Source: G965247475 sp965247475 (lineage in GTDB: Bacteria > Chloroflexota > UBA11872). Taken from it: a stretch of 64,000 nt of DNA. Positions 1 through 8,948 of this stretch are shown here, piece by piece. Both the position numbers and the translations under genes were made by a program. The stretch is from NCBI GenBank assembly GCA_965247475.1, contig OZ252016.1, forward strand, positions 558,001 through 622,000. Reading direction: 5' to 3'. Within the stretch, counting starts at the first letter, position 1, and each line of letters begins with the position of its first letter. The notes beneath the pieces were generated by a model, which searched no databases, had not been told where the DNA came from, and saw nothing but the letters and a program-made list of their open reading frames with translations.

Positions 1-22
1 GCGTGTCCGCGCACGGCCACGG

Positions 23-238
23 CTACCGCCGCATCCGCCCCTTGCCCTTGCACTTCGGGCAGACGCCGTCCAGCTCGTGCCACCCGCCCGGCTGCGATGG
101 ATCGGGCCAGCGCTCGCTGGCATGTCCGCTCCCGTCGCAGCGAGTGCAGCTCGGTCCGGTCGGCGGCAGGATGCGCGGCACCACAACGACCGCGATCGCG
201 ATCAACACGAGGAGAATGATCCAGACTTCGAACGGCAT
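23..238 (-). CDS. Small membrane protein with DnaJ-type zinc ribbon
   Basis: A 71-residue protein. Residues 5-25 form one hydrophobic helix (WIILLVLIAIAVVVVP). Two CxxCxGxG-like motifs follow, CTRCDGSG and CPKCKGKG near the C-terminus, which is the pattern of the zinc-binding repeat of DnaJ and of small cysteine-rich anchors. The open frame extends upstream, but the ATG at 238 begins immediately before the membrane helix and is the sensible start. It is divergent from dnaE. A zinc-binding, membrane-anchored function is inferred; no specific role is known to me. Confidence 0.6.
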   Translation of the reverse strand: MPFEVWIILLVLIAIAVVVVPRILPPTGPSCTRCDGSGHASERWPDPSQPGGWHELDGVCPKCKGKGRMRR

Positions 239-361
239 GGCACCCCCACCCGCTCGCGCGGTTGCCCGAGTATAGGTTTGCCTCCGGCCCGCGAGCGGGG
301 CGATTTGTACGGATAGTGTTCGGTCCCTAGAATCGCCCGCTGCGTTGCGGGGGGGGCATCG

Positions 362-3300
362 GTGGCTGGATTCGCACACCTACACGTCCACAGCGAATTC
401 AGCCTGCTCGACGGATTCTGTCGAATCCCCGATCTCATTGCCCGCACGCGCGAGCTCGGCATGGATGCCGTCGCGCTCACCGACCACGGCGTCATGTTCG
501 GCGCCGCCGACTTCTACCTGGAGGCGCGCCGCGCGGGCATACGCCCCATCGTCGGTTGTGAGGTCTACGTCGCGCCGCGCGGCCGGGCCGATCGCGACGC
601 GGCCCGAGACCGGCGGTCCTACCACCTCACGCTGCTGGCGCGCGACGTTCGTGGGTATCGCAACCTCGTCAAGCTGACCTCCCGCGCGCATCTGGAGGGC
701 TTCTACTACCGGCCGCGCGTCGATCGAGACCTGCTGCGGGAGCTCCATGAGGGGCTGATCTGCCTCTCGGGCTGCCCGTCCGGCGAGCTTGCCCGCGCGG
801 CCAAGGACGGCGGCCCCGGTCACGCCGAGGCCGTCGCTCGCTGGCACGCCGATCTGTTCGGCGAGGGCAACTACTTCGTCGAGCTGCAGCGCCACGAACT
901 GCCCGAAGAGGCCATGGTCAACGCCCGGCTCATCGAGCTCGCCGACGGTCTTGGCCTGCCGCTCGTCGCGACCAACGACGTCCACTACACCAAGCCCCAG
1001 CACCGCGACGCCCACGATGTGCTCCTGTGCATCCAGACCGGCAACGTGGTGGCCGACGCCGACCGGATGCGAATGGACGGCGAGTTCCACCTGCGATCGC
1101 CGGATGAGATGGAACGGCTGTTCGATGATCAGCCCGAGGCGCTCGCCAACTCCGTCCGCATCGCCGAGCGCTGCGAGGTGGACCTGCCGTTCGGTCGGAT
1201 CGCCATGCCGGGCGTGGAGCTGCCGGATGGCCGCACCCCGATCGAGCATTTGCGTGAGCTTGCCTCGACCGGGCTTGCCGAGCGGCTGGGCGGCCGCGTG
1301 CCCGATGCCTACCAGCGTCGCCTCGAACACGAGCTCGATGTCATCGACACCACCGAGTTCAGCGAGTACCTCCTGTTGGTCGGCGACATCCTCCAGTTCG
1401 CGCGCGACCGCGGCATGCTCGCCGCCCCGCGCGGATCGGTGAACGGCAGCCTCGTCGCCTTCGCCACCGGCATGTCCGATATCGACCCGATCACGCACGA
1501 CATCATGTTCGAGCGCTTCCTCACCGTCGGGCGCAAGGGCTCCATGCCGGATGTGGACATGGACTTCCCCAGCGACCGCCGCGACGAGGTCATCGAGTAC
1601 ATCGCCCAGAAGTACGGCGAGGACCACGTCGCGCAGATCGTCACCTTCGGCACCCTCGCGGCCCGCGCCGCGGTGCGCGATGTCGGCCGGGTGCTCGGAA
1701 TGCCGTACGCGGACGTCGATCGCGTGGCCAAGCTCATCCCGGTCAATCCGATCACGCCATTCGACATCGAGCGCTCGCTCGACACCGTGGACGAGCTGAT
1801 GCGCCTGTATACCGAGCGCGAGGACATCCACCAGCTTCTCGATACGGCGCGCCAGGTCGAGGGTGTCGCGCGGCACGCGTCCACGCACGCCGCCGGCATC
1901 GTGGTTTCGCGCGATCCGCTGGTCGAGCACGTGCCGCTGACGCGCTCGTCCGAAGGCCGGCCGGTGGCCCAATTCACATTCGGCACGCTGGAGCGCATCG
2001 GGCTGCTCCAGCTCGATGTCCTCGGGCTCTCGAACTTCCGCACCATCCAGCACGCCCTCCGGCTGGTCGAGCAAGACACCGGCCGCGTCATCGAGCCTCA
2101 GGAAATCGCGCTCGACGACGACCGCGCATTCGAGATCCTCCGTCACGGACGTTCGGTCGGCGTCTTCCAGCTCGAAGGCGCCGGGATGACCCGCACGCTC
2201 AAGGAGCTCGCGCCCACCAGCATCGACGATCTGGCCGCCCTCATCGCGCTGTACCGACCCGGTCCAATGGCGGCAATCCCCCGGTACATCGCCACCAAAC
2301 ACGGGGACGAGCGCGCACGCTACCTGCATCCCAAGCTCGAGCCCATCCTGGACGAGACCCACGGCGTGTTGGTCTATGCCGACCAGGTCCTGCGCGTGGT
2401 GGTGGAGCTGGCCGGCTACGACTGGGACGAAGCCGATCGCTTCCGCAAGGCCGTCGGCAAGAAGATCCACAGGGAGCTGCACCAGGAGCACGAGCGCTTT
2501 GTCGAGCGCGCCGTCGAGCGGGGCGTCGAGCGCGAGATCGCGGAAGAGATCTTTGCCCTCATCGAGCCGTTCGCCGGCTACGGCTTCAACAAAGCGCACG
2601 CGGTCTCCTACGCCGTCATCGCCTACTGGACGGCCTGGCTCAAGGCGCACTTCCCGGCGCAGTTCCTCACCGCGCTGCTGGTCACCGAGAGCGGCGACAC
2701 GGCCAAGATCGCGCGCGTCAAGAACGAGGCCGCGTCGCTCGAGATCGACGTTCGGCCGCCTGACATCAACACCAGCGACGCCGAGTTCGTGCATCGGGAC
2801 GGCGCCATCGTGTTCGGTCTCGGCGCGGTCAAGAACGTCGGTGAGCATGCCGTCCGGGCGATTCTGGCGACGCGGCATCGCGACGGGTCGTTCGCGTCGC
2901 TGCAGGACCTCTGTGAGCGCGTCGACGGCAAAGTTGCCACCCGCCGCTCGCTCGAGAGCCTCATCAAGATCGGCGCGTTCGACGAGCTCGGCGAGCGCAA
3001 CGCGCTGCTCCATGGCTTGGAGGCCATGCTCAAGCGCGGGCAGCGCATCCAGGCCGACCGAGCCGTGGGCCAGATCACCATGTTTGAACGGGCGGGCGGC
3101 CGGACCCTTGGGCAGGACGAGCCCGAGACCGCCGACGTTCCGCCGGCCGACAACGCCCAGCGTCGCAAGTGGGAAAAGGACCTGCTGGGCCTCGAGGCGT
3201 CGCCGGGTCCGCTCACCGAGCCGGCCGTCCGAGAGGCGCTCTTGGCCGAGATCGAGGCGCCGATCTACGAGCTCGACGACGCGCACACCGGGCGCAGGAT

Positions 3301-4126
3301 CAACGTTGGCGGCGTGGTCACCAACGTCCGAGCCTTCCTGACCCGCAAGGGCGACCCGATGGCGGTCGCGACCATCGAGGACGGCCCCGGCGAGATCGAG
3401 ATCACGATCTTTCCCCGCGCCTGGTCCAAGCTGAACGACGTGGTCGTGCCGGATCAGGTTGTGGTGGTGACGGGCAAGCTCGAAGGCGACGAGGGCCTGT
3501 ACCGGATGGTGGCGGACCGCGTCTACCCCGTCTCTGGCGCCGCTCGGCCCGCCAGGGTGTCCGAGCGCGCGGCGCCGCCGGTTGCCGGTTCCGATCCCCC
3601 GGGTGGCGAGGCAAGAAGCGCGCCGCCCGCCCGGCCGCCGACCGAACCTATGTCACAGCCCACCCCGCTGCCGATCGAGCCGGACGACCGCCAGCCCGCT
3701 CATGCGCAAGCGGTCGAGCGCGCCCAGGCCGTTGCCGGCGCGCTCGAGGCCCAGTCCGCCGGTTCGGAGCCCTTGCCCGCGGATAACGGCTCGGAGTCGC
3801 ATCCGGAGATGGCGGACAACGGAGCGGATGCGGTCGAAGCCTCCGATCGTCCCGCGGCGCCTGACGCTTCGCACGAGAACGGCGCCCGCGCCGTCGTGGT
3901 CCTGCTCCGACGGAGCCCTGATCCCAGTTTCGACCTCGACCTGCTGCGGCGGCTCGACGAGGCCGCCGGGCGGCACGCCGGCGACTTGCCGCTCGAGCTG
4001 CACGTGCTCCGCGAGCCCAACGAGGCCACGCGTCTGCGCTGGCCGCGCACCGTTGACCCCAGCGACGCGCTGCTGGAGCAACTGGCGCGCGCGTTCGGCG
4101 AAGATTCCGTGACGCTCGCAACCTAG
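362..4126 (+). CDS. dnaE: DNA polymerase III subunit alpha
   Basis: Replicative polymerase catalytic subunit, 1254 residues, GTG start. The N-terminal PHP domain begins with HLHVHSEFSLLDG (residues 6-18). The polymerase core carries the catalytic acidic motif PDVDMDF, with D397 and D399, and a third aspartate D552 in QLDVLGL. A helix-hairpin-helix region with GYGFNKAHAVSYA follows, then an OB fold at about residues 980-1060. The C-terminal 190 residues are an Ala/Pro-rich linker and a small conserved tail (RAVVVLLRRSPDPSFDLDLL), as in many DnaE1-type enzymes. Length is normal to slightly long. A 968-residue opposite-strand frame exists here but is a GC-rich coding shadow. Confidence 0.97.
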   Translation: MAGFAHLHVHSEFSLLDGFCRIPDLIARTRELGMDAVALTDHGVMFGAADFYLEARRAGIRPIVGCEVYVAPRGRADRDAARDRRSYHLTLLARDVRGYRNLVKLTSRAHLEGFYYRPRVDRDLLRELHEGLICLSGCPSGELARAAKDGGPGHAEAVARWHADLFGEGNYFVELQRHELPEEAMVNARLIELADGLGLPLVATNDVHYTKPQHRDAHDVLLCIQTGNVVADADRMRMDGEFHLRSPDEMERLFDDQPEALANSVRIAERCEVDLPFGRIAMPGVELPDGRTPIEHLRELASTGLAERLGGRVPDAYQRRLEHELDVIDTTEFSEYLLLVGDILQFARDRGMLAAPRGSVNGSLVAFATGMSDIDPITHDIMFERFLTVGRKGSMPDVDMDFPSDRRDEVIEYIAQKYGEDHVAQIVTFGTLAARAAVRDVGRVLGMPYADVDRVAKLIPVNPITPFDIERSLDTVDELMRLYTEREDIHQLLDTARQVEGVARHASTHAAGIVVSRDPLVEHVPLTRSSEGRPVAQFTFGTLERIGLLQLDVLGLSNFRTIQHALRLVEQDTGRVIEPQEIALDDDRAFEILRHGRSVGVFQLEGAGMTRTLKELAPTSIDDLAALIALYRPGPMAAIPRYIATKHGDERARYLHPKLEPILDETHGVLVYADQVLRVVVELAGYDWDEADRFRKAVGKKIHRELHQEHERFVERAVERGVEREIAEEIFALIEPFAGYGFNKAHAVSYAVIAYWTAWLKAHFPAQFLTALLVTESGDTAKIARVKNEAASLEIDVRPPDINTSDAEFVHRDGAIVFGLGAVKNVGEHAVRAILATRHRDGSFASLQDLCERVDGKVATRRSLESLIKIGAFDELGERNALLHGLEAMLKRGQRIQADRAVGQITMFERAGGRTLGQDEPETADVPPADNAQRRKWEKDLLGLEASPGPLTEPAVREALLAEIEAPIYELDDAHTGRRINVGGVVTNVRAFLTRKGDPMAVATIEDGPGEIEITIFPRAWSKLNDVVVPDQVVVVTGKLEGDEGLYRMVADRVYPVSGAARPARVSERAAPPVAGSDPPGGEARSAPPARPPTEPMSQPTPLPIEPDDRQPAHAQAVERAQAVAGALEAQSAGSEPLPADNGSESHPEMADNGADAVEASDRPAAPDASHENGARAVVVLLRRSPDPSFDLDLLRRLDEAAGRHAGDLPLELHVLREPNEATRLRWPRTVDPSDALLEQLARAFGEDSVTLAT

Positions 4127-4140
4127 CCACCCGGCCCTCC

Positions 4141-4219
4141 TGTCATTCGAGCTGAACTCCCAATGTCATTCGAGCTGAACTCCCAATGCCATTCCGAGCC
4201 GAAGGCGAGGAATCTCACG
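4141..4219. repeat. Tandem 23-bp units running into dispersed repeat A
   Basis: Two identical 23-bp units (TGTCATTCGAGCTGAACTCC plus CAA) lie at 4141-4163 and 4164-4186. They are followed at 4188-4219 by a copy of the dispersed family A core (CATTCCGAG...GAGGAATCTCA), which recurs at 14002, 27513, 44401 and 46449. The 23-bp units look like a diverged version of the left half of family A. Noncoding, between dnaE and the insertion sequence. Confidence 0.75.
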
Positions 4220-4242
4220 CCCCCCCCCGGACTTGACGAGTT

Positions 4243-5458
4243 CCCTCGCCCGTCGGAGACCTTTGCGTAATGCGCCCTAGCCGGTCTTGAGGGGGGCCGT
4301 CCACCGGGGAAGCGACCGGACGGGTGGTTCTGGCTGCTCAGCCGCCCCCGGCCCCGCCGCGCGCCGGTCATTGCCCGGCCGAGGGCGCAGGCCTCCTAGG
4401 GACACGCGGGCGCGGCGGCCAGCAACCGGTCCGCCCGGCGCAGGTTGTAGGCCAGGCATTTGAAGAAGAACTCCGTGGCGTTGCGCTCCAGCCCCAGGTA
4501 GCGCACGCGCCGATAGCCGTAGGATCGCTTCAGCGTCCCAAACACCCGCTCCACCGGTGCCCGCGCGCGGGCGATCAGCGCGTTCCGGCGCCGCTGCCAG
4601 TACGGCAGTTGCGCCTGGTGCTTGTGCGAGCGGTGCATGATCCGGTCGTTGATGCCCTGCGCCCGCAGCCGCTGCCGGCGGGCCTTCGACTCGTAGGCCT
4701 TGTCGGCATAGACCGCCGCCTCATCGCCGCTCACCAACCCGTCCGCCACCTCCGTCTCGTTCACGTTGGCGGGCGTCAGCACCGCCGCTCGGATCAGCCC
4801 GGACCCCGCATCCACCCCGAGGTGCGCCTTGTAGCCAAAGTGCGCTCGGCCTCCTGTGCGCGTCCATCCAGCCTCCGGGTCGGTCGCGCTCCGGGCCCCC
4901 GGCCGCTCCCGCATCGACGGCCGCCGCGCCTGCGCCGCTACGAGCGTCGCGTCGATCAGCGTGCCCTGCTTCACCAGCAACCGGCGCGCCTCCCACTGGC
5001 GGTTCACCGCCTGCAACAGCCGCCCGGCCAGCCCGCGCTCCGTCACGGCCGTCCGAAAGCGGCTGATCGTCGAGTGGTCCGGCGCGTCGTCCTCCAGCCC
5101 CAGCCCCACGAACCGCTTGAACGAGACCCGGTCCCACCGGGCTTCCTCCATCGCCTCGTCGGAGGCCCCGTACCACTGCTGCAGCACTAGCACGTTCACC
5201 ATCACCAGCGGCGGGTAGCTGGGACGGCCGGCGGGCGCGGCGTGGATGCCCGCGACCACCTCCGCCAACGGCGTCCAGTCAACCACCGCGTCCAGCCGCT
5301 CCAGCTTCGCGTTCCGCCCCAGCCGCTCCGGCAGTAGCGCCTCCACGAACGACCCCCCACTCACGGTGCGGTGCATGGCTACCCTTCCCTCAGCGCTGCC
5401 CTCCGGGCCGATTGTGGCGAGCCACCGGGGTTATGCAAAGGTCTCCGGCGGGAGAGGG
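4243..5458 (-). mobile_element. IS5-family insertion sequence
   Basis: One transposase gene is bounded by imperfect 28-bp terminal inverted repeats at 4243-4270 and 5431-5458. Read inward, both begin CCCTC-CCCG-CGGAGACC and end TTTGC-TAA, with only three mismatches between them. Total length is about 1.2 kb, typical for the family. No unambiguous target-site duplication is visible; the flanks are GAGTT on the left and TTAGG on the right. The element sits between dnaE and the dehydrogenase gene at 5575 and disrupts no gene I can recognise. Confidence 0.85.
4396..5376 (-). CDS. IS5-family DDE transposase
   Basis: Transposase of 326 residues. The N-terminal DUF772-type region (about 40-115) contains the signature of a helical DNA-binding segment and HSTISRFR. 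The RNase-H-like DDE domain shows the three acidic residues in TLIDATLV (about D142), VYADKAYES (about D218) and PVERVFGTLKRSYGYRR (about E277). The frame is intact, so the element may still be active. It lies wholly inside the inverted repeats. Its start is set by the ATG at 5376, about 55 bp inside the right repeat. Confidence 0.93.
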   Translation of the reverse strand: MHRTVSGGSFVEALLPERLGRNAKLERLDAVVDWTPLAEVVAGIHAAPAGRPSYPPLVMVNVLVLQQWYGASDEAMEEARWDRVSFKRFVGLGLEDDAPDHSTISRFRTAVTERGLAGRLLQAVNRQWEARRLLVKQGTLIDATLVAAQARRPSMRERPGARSATDPEAGWTRTGGRAHFGYKAHLGVDAGSGLIRAAVLTPANVNETEVADGLVSGDEAAVYADKAYESKARRQRLRAQGINDRIMHRSHKHQAQLPYWQRRRNALIARARAPVERVFGTLKRSYGYRRVRYLGLERNATEFFFKCLAYNLRRADRLLAAAPACP

Positions 5459-5574
5459 TTAGGGTGAGGGGTCCAGCGCTGCCGTCGCCTCGCCCGCGCC
5501 GCTCGACACACCGGCGTCATCGGGGTCACCATGGGGTGTCGCGCCACGTGCCGGATCAGCGGGAGGAGCCTCGC

Positions 5575-6474
5575 ATGCGAGTCGGTTTCATTGGCCTCGG
5601 CAAGATGGGCCTCCCTATGGCCACGAACTTCCGTGCCGCCGGCCACCACTTGATCGTCCACAACCGCAGTCGCGCAAAAGTGGACGCCTTCGTGGCGGAG
5701 GGCGGAACCGCCGCCGGATCGCCGGCCGAGGCCGCCGCCGAGGCGGAGGTCCTCTGCGTCAACCTGCCCAAGCCCGAGGACTCCGATGCGGTGCTCCTAG
5801 GCGAGAACGGCGCCATCGAGACTGCGCCCGACGGCCAGTTGTGGATTGATTTTGGTACCAACGGCCCCGACACCGCGCGACGGCATGCGGCCGCGGCCGC
5901 CGAGAAGGGGATCGGCTATCTCGACTCGCCGGTGAGCGGCGGCCCCGGCGGCGCCGAGGCCGGAACGCTCGCGATGTTCGTCGGCGGCGCCGTCGAGGAC
6001 TTCGAACACGGCAGCCCGCTGCTCGACATCATCGGCGGCAACATTCAGCACTTCGGACCGGTGGGCGCCGGATGCGTGGCCAAGCTCGCTAACCAGATGA
6101 TCATCGCGGGCGTGCGCGCCGCCAACGCCGAGGCCTTCGTCCTCGCGGTCAAGAACGGCATCGACCCCGCGCAGCTCTACACCACGCTCATGGGCGCCTT
6201 CGCCGCCAGCCGTGCGATGGAGGTCGACCTTCCCGGCCTGGTCTTGAAAGGCGACTTCAGCGCCAACTTCGCCGTGGAGCTGCTCCTGAAGGATCTCGGG
6301 CTCGCACTCGATCTGGGCCGTGAGAGCAATGTGCGCTTGCTGGCGACCACGCTGGCCGACCAGCTCTACCAGGAGGCGCGTACCATGGGCTACGGTGATC
6401 TGGACGCCGCCGCCATCTTCAAGCCGCTCGAGCAGCTCGCGGGCGTGGAGGTCAGGAGCACCGACACTGGGTGA
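5575..6474 (+). CDS. NAD(P)-dependent beta-hydroxyacid dehydrogenase
   Basis: Cytoplasmic oxidoreductase of the 3-hydroxyisobutyrate dehydrogenase/tartronate semialdehyde reductase family, 299 residues. The Rossmann motif MRVGFIGLGKMGLPMATN begins at the ATG, and GGGAGGAG lies at normal distance upstream, so 5575 is preferred over the much longer upstream open frame. The family substrate motif DSPVSGGPGGAEAGTLAMF is clear, and the catalytic lysine lies in GAGCVAKLANQM. The C-terminal all-helical domain is complete. The substrate cannot be told from sequence. Immediately downstream of the IS element and likely transcribed from the short gap between them. Confidence 0.92.
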   Translation: MRVGFIGLGKMGLPMATNFRAAGHHLIVHNRSRAKVDAFVAEGGTAAGSPAEAAAEAEVLCVNLPKPEDSDAVLLGENGAIETAPDGQLWIDFGTNGPDTARRHAAAAAEKGIGYLDSPVSGGPGGAEAGTLAMFVGGAVEDFEHGSPLLDIIGGNIQHFGPVGAGCVAKLANQMIIAGVRAANAEAFVLAVKNGIDPAQLYTTLMGAFAASRAMEVDLPGLVLKGDFSANFAVELLLKDLGLALDLGRESNVRLLATTLADQLYQEARTMGYGDLDAAAIFKPLEQLAGVEVRSTDTG

Positions 6475-6522
6475 CGCCGCACGTAGGGATGCGCGGCCGT
6501 CCGCGTCGGCGAGGCCGCGCAC

Positions 6523-6918
6523 GTGACGCGTGAGGCCCGCTTCCTCCTCGCGCGGCTCGTCACCACTTTCTTCGCGGTCGTCGCGGTCACGGCGGTGGTG
6601 CCCGATGGCATCCGCTTTCCCGACCAGGGCTCGACTGAATACTGGATCGCGGTGCTCTCGTTCGCCGTCGTGCTCGCGATCGCCAATGCCTACGTGCGGC
6701 CCGCCATTGAGCTCGTGCTCAAGCCGCTCACCTGCCTGCTCGGAATCCTGACCTTCGGACTGTCCCACTTCATTCTCAGCGCCGGCGTGTTCTGGATCGC
6801 CTCGCTGGTGGTCGAGCAGATTCAGATTCAGAGCGTGGGGGCCACCTTGTTGGGCGCCCTTATCGTAAGCGTCGTGGGACTGTTCGGATCGCTGGTATTG
6901 GGCGGGCGCAAGCGATAG
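6523..6918 (+). CDS. Phage-holin-superfamily-IV-like 4-TM membrane protein
   Basis: A 131-residue integral membrane protein with four predicted hydrophobic segments. The motif ANAYVRPAIELVLKPLTCLL is characteristic of the mycobacterial-type four-helix holin-like family (PF04020, formerly DUF360). GTG start. Such proteins are widespread housekeeping membrane proteins of unknown role; 'holin' reflects family naming and is not evidence of a prophage here. It ends 4 bp before the nuclease gene at 6923, so the two are probably co-transcribed. Confidence 0.8.
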   Translation: MTREARFLLARLVTTFFAVVAVTAVVPDGIRFPDQGSTEYWIAVLSFAVVLAIANAYVRPAIELVLKPLTCLLGILTFGLSHFILSAGVFWIASLVVEQIQIQSVGATLLGALIVSVVGLFGSLVLGGRKR

Positions 6919-6922
6919 ACGC

Positions 6923-8755
6923 GTGATACGCCCCGATGCCGCTGTCAGTTCCGCCGAGGCGGTGGCGGGGGACCCGGTCTCCGGCCGCCGCAGCGCGCTG
7001 GTCGAGGCCGCCGTGCTGGCGCTGCGACGCGCCGGCCGCCCGCTTGCGCTCACCCAGCTCGCGCGCCAAGTCCTGCACGTCGAATCCGGGCCTGTCGACG
7101 CTGGCTGCCGATCGCTGGAGCCTCGCCTGGCCGCCGACGATCGCCTCCAGCGCGACGGCGCCGGTCAGTGGGCGCTCACCGAATGGTCGCGCCGCGGCTC
7201 ACCGATCGACGACGTGGAGTTCGTCGTCTTTGATCTCGAGACCAACGGCGGCCACGGCGGTCGCCATCGCATCCTCGAGGTGGGCGCCGAGCGCGTGCGC
7301 GGCGGGGTCGTCCTGTCGCGCTATGACTCGCTCGTGCGCATCTCGGGCCGGGTTTCGCGCTTCGTCACCCGCTACACGGGAATCACCGCCGGGATGCTCG
7401 AAGGGGCGCCGCCGATCGAGCGGGTGCTCGACGAGTTCCGCGAATTCCAGGACGGAGCGGTTCTGGTTGCGCACAACCTGCCGACCGATCTGGGCCATCT
7501 GAACCGCGAGGCCGTCTGGGCGTCGCGGCCGCTGTTCCCCGGCGACGGGCTCGACACGATGGAGCTGATCGCCGCCCTCGCCCCCCAGGTCGAGGCACTG
7601 GGACTCTCGGCCGCGCTGGCCGCGCTCGGGATCGAGGAGTCCCCAAGCCACCGCGCCCTGGCGGACGCCCAGGTGACGGCCAAGCTCCTCCTCGACCTGC
7701 TCGAGCGCGCGCGGCAACGCGACGTCACGACGCTGGAGGCGCTCAGGGCGCTGGCCGCCCAGGCCGGGCCCGAGGGGCGAATGCCGCGCCGCGCCAAGGA
7801 GCTGGCGCGCTGGGCCTCGCGCAATCTGCCGCCCGCGCCGGGCGTGTACATGTTCCGTGAGCCCGGCGGCCGGACGCTCTACGTCGGCAAGACCGTTTCG
7901 CTCCAGCGCCGCGTGCGGAGCCACTTCACCGATTCGGACGGGTTCCTGCGTCGTCAGGCGGGCATGGTCGAGCAGATCGAGCGCATCGACTGGGAGACCA
8001 CCGGGTCCGAGCTGGCGGCGCTGACCCGCGAGGCCGAGCTGATCGAACAGCTCGCCCCGCTCTACAACGTGCAACGGCAGTGGCGCGAGGGCACCCGCTT
8101 CATCCGAATCGGACCGCCCGCGGCGGCGGTCGTCACCGCCGCCCGCGCCGATCGGGACGACGACGGTGACTACGCCGGCCCGTACCGCACCAGCCGCGAC
8201 GCCCGGCTCGTGGCCCGTGCCGTGCGGCGCATCTTCGGTCTTCCGTCGATCCGCAGCCGTGACAAGCGCGTCGCGGGCTGGCGCCGCGACGCGGGCGCGG
8301 CGTTCATCAGCCGTGGACGCGACGCGGCCCTGGCGATCGTGCAGGGGGCGCGGGCGCCGCAGACCGAACTCGATGAGGTCGCGCGCCGCCTGCGCGCCTC
8401 GCGCGTGGTCCGGCGACCCATCCGCGGAGGGCTCGGCGGCGGGCAGGCGCTCCTCGTCACTCCCGGCGCCGAGCCGAATGCGGCGGACCTGGCATTGGTC
8501 GAGGCGGGAGGCGTTCGCGCCGTCGAGACACTGGACCGGCCCGGGCGCGCCGACGTGCGCCGCGCAATGGCGGCGCTGCTCGACCGCGCCGATCAGCCCG
8601 ACCGGCGGCCCACGCCGACCGAGTGCGGCATCGTCCTCGCCTGGCTCCACATGAACGCGAATCGGCGCGAGCTGATCCCGCTGGACGGCCCCGGTCAGGA
8701 TCTCCAGCTGCTCGATCGCGTATGGACCATCGTCCGCGCCGCCACCCGCGACTAG
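6923..8755 (+). CDS. Winged-helix / DEDDh exonuclease / GIY-YIG nuclease fusion
   Basis: A 610-residue DNA-processing protein, GTG start. Residues about 24-92 resemble a HARE-HTH winged helix (RPLALTQLARQVL, then GAGQWALTEW). Residues about 95-275 are a DnaQ-like 3'-5' exonuclease with all DEDDh motifs: FDLETNG, VAHNLPTDLGHL and SHRALADAQVT. Residues about 300-385 are a GIY-YIG nuclease (PGVYMF, LYVGKTVSLQRRVRSHF, REAELIEQL), the module that makes the 3' incision in UvrC and Cho. The rest resembles the poorly known C-terminal region of actinobacterial Rv2191-type proteins. A repair role is inferred. uvrB lies 7 kb away in the same window but not in an operon with it. Confidence 0.88.
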   Translation: MIRPDAAVSSAEAVAGDPVSGRRSALVEAAVLALRRAGRPLALTQLARQVLHVESGPVDAGCRSLEPRLAADDRLQRDGAGQWALTEWSRRGSPIDDVEFVVFDLETNGGHGGRHRILEVGAERVRGGVVLSRYDSLVRISGRVSRFVTRYTGITAGMLEGAPPIERVLDEFREFQDGAVLVAHNLPTDLGHLNREAVWASRPLFPGDGLDTMELIAALAPQVEALGLSAALAALGIEESPSHRALADAQVTAKLLLDLLERARQRDVTTLEALRALAAQAGPEGRMPRRAKELARWASRNLPPAPGVYMFREPGGRTLYVGKTVSLQRRVRSHFTDSDGFLRRQAGMVEQIERIDWETTGSELAALTREAELIEQLAPLYNVQRQWREGTRFIRIGPPAAAVVTAARADRDDDGDYAGPYRTSRDARLVARAVRRIFGLPSIRSRDKRVAGWRRDAGAAFISRGRDAALAIVQGARAPQTELDEVARRLRASRVVRRPIRGGLGGGQALLVTPGAEPNAADLALVEAGGVRAVETLDRPGRADVRRAMAALLDRADQPDRRPTPTECGIVLAWLHMNANRRELIPLDGPGQDLQLLDRVWTIVRAATRD

Positions 8756-8777
8756 CGCCCGCCGAACGCACATCCCT

Positions 8778-8838
8778 GTCGAACCGTGCACCCTGAGTCC
8801 TTCGGCAGGCTCAGGGCAGGCTCTGTCGAAGGGGCACG
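8778..8838. repeat. Dispersed repeat B
   Basis: Contains TCGAACCGTGCACCCTGAG, CTTCGGCAGGCTC and CTGTCGAAGGGGC, a self-complementary sequence (CCTTCGGCAGG...CTGTCGAAGG) able to fold into an imperfect hairpin. Related copies lie at 13920-13966, 44493-44540 and, in shortened form, 46489-46527. It lies between the convergent nuclease and RRM genes. Confidence 0.7.
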
Positions 8839-8891
8839 GTAGCGGTGTGGCTCCGGGCAGACCCTGTCGAAGGAGCCGCCCACCGCATGGC

Positions 8892-8919
8892 AAAAGCCCC
8901 GGGGGTTTCCCCGGGGCTT
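8892..8919 (-). terminator. Rho-independent terminator of the RRM gene
   Basis: On the minus strand the sequence reads AAGCCCCGGGG, AAA, CCCCCGGGGCTTTT. This is an 11-bp very GC-rich stem with a tight loop followed by a T run, about 30 bp downstream of the RRM gene stop. The plus strand offers a shorter tail, so it mainly serves the minus-strand gene. It is the clearest intrinsic terminator in the window. Confidence 0.85.
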
Positions 8920-8948
8920 GTGATGACCTCTGGAGTGCTGGTGCGCGC

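Noticed and set aside
380..3286. 968-residue open frame opposite dnaE
   Set aside because: Antisense shadow produced by high-GC third positions; no domain, while dnaE on the other strand is unmistakable.
4141..4186. Two 23-bp direct repeats as the start of a CRISPR array
   Set aside because: The units abut with no spacer, there are only two, and no cas genes are present.
6523..6918. Holin-family hit as evidence of a prophage
   Set aside because: No other phage gene nearby; the PF04020 family is a common chromosomal membrane protein.
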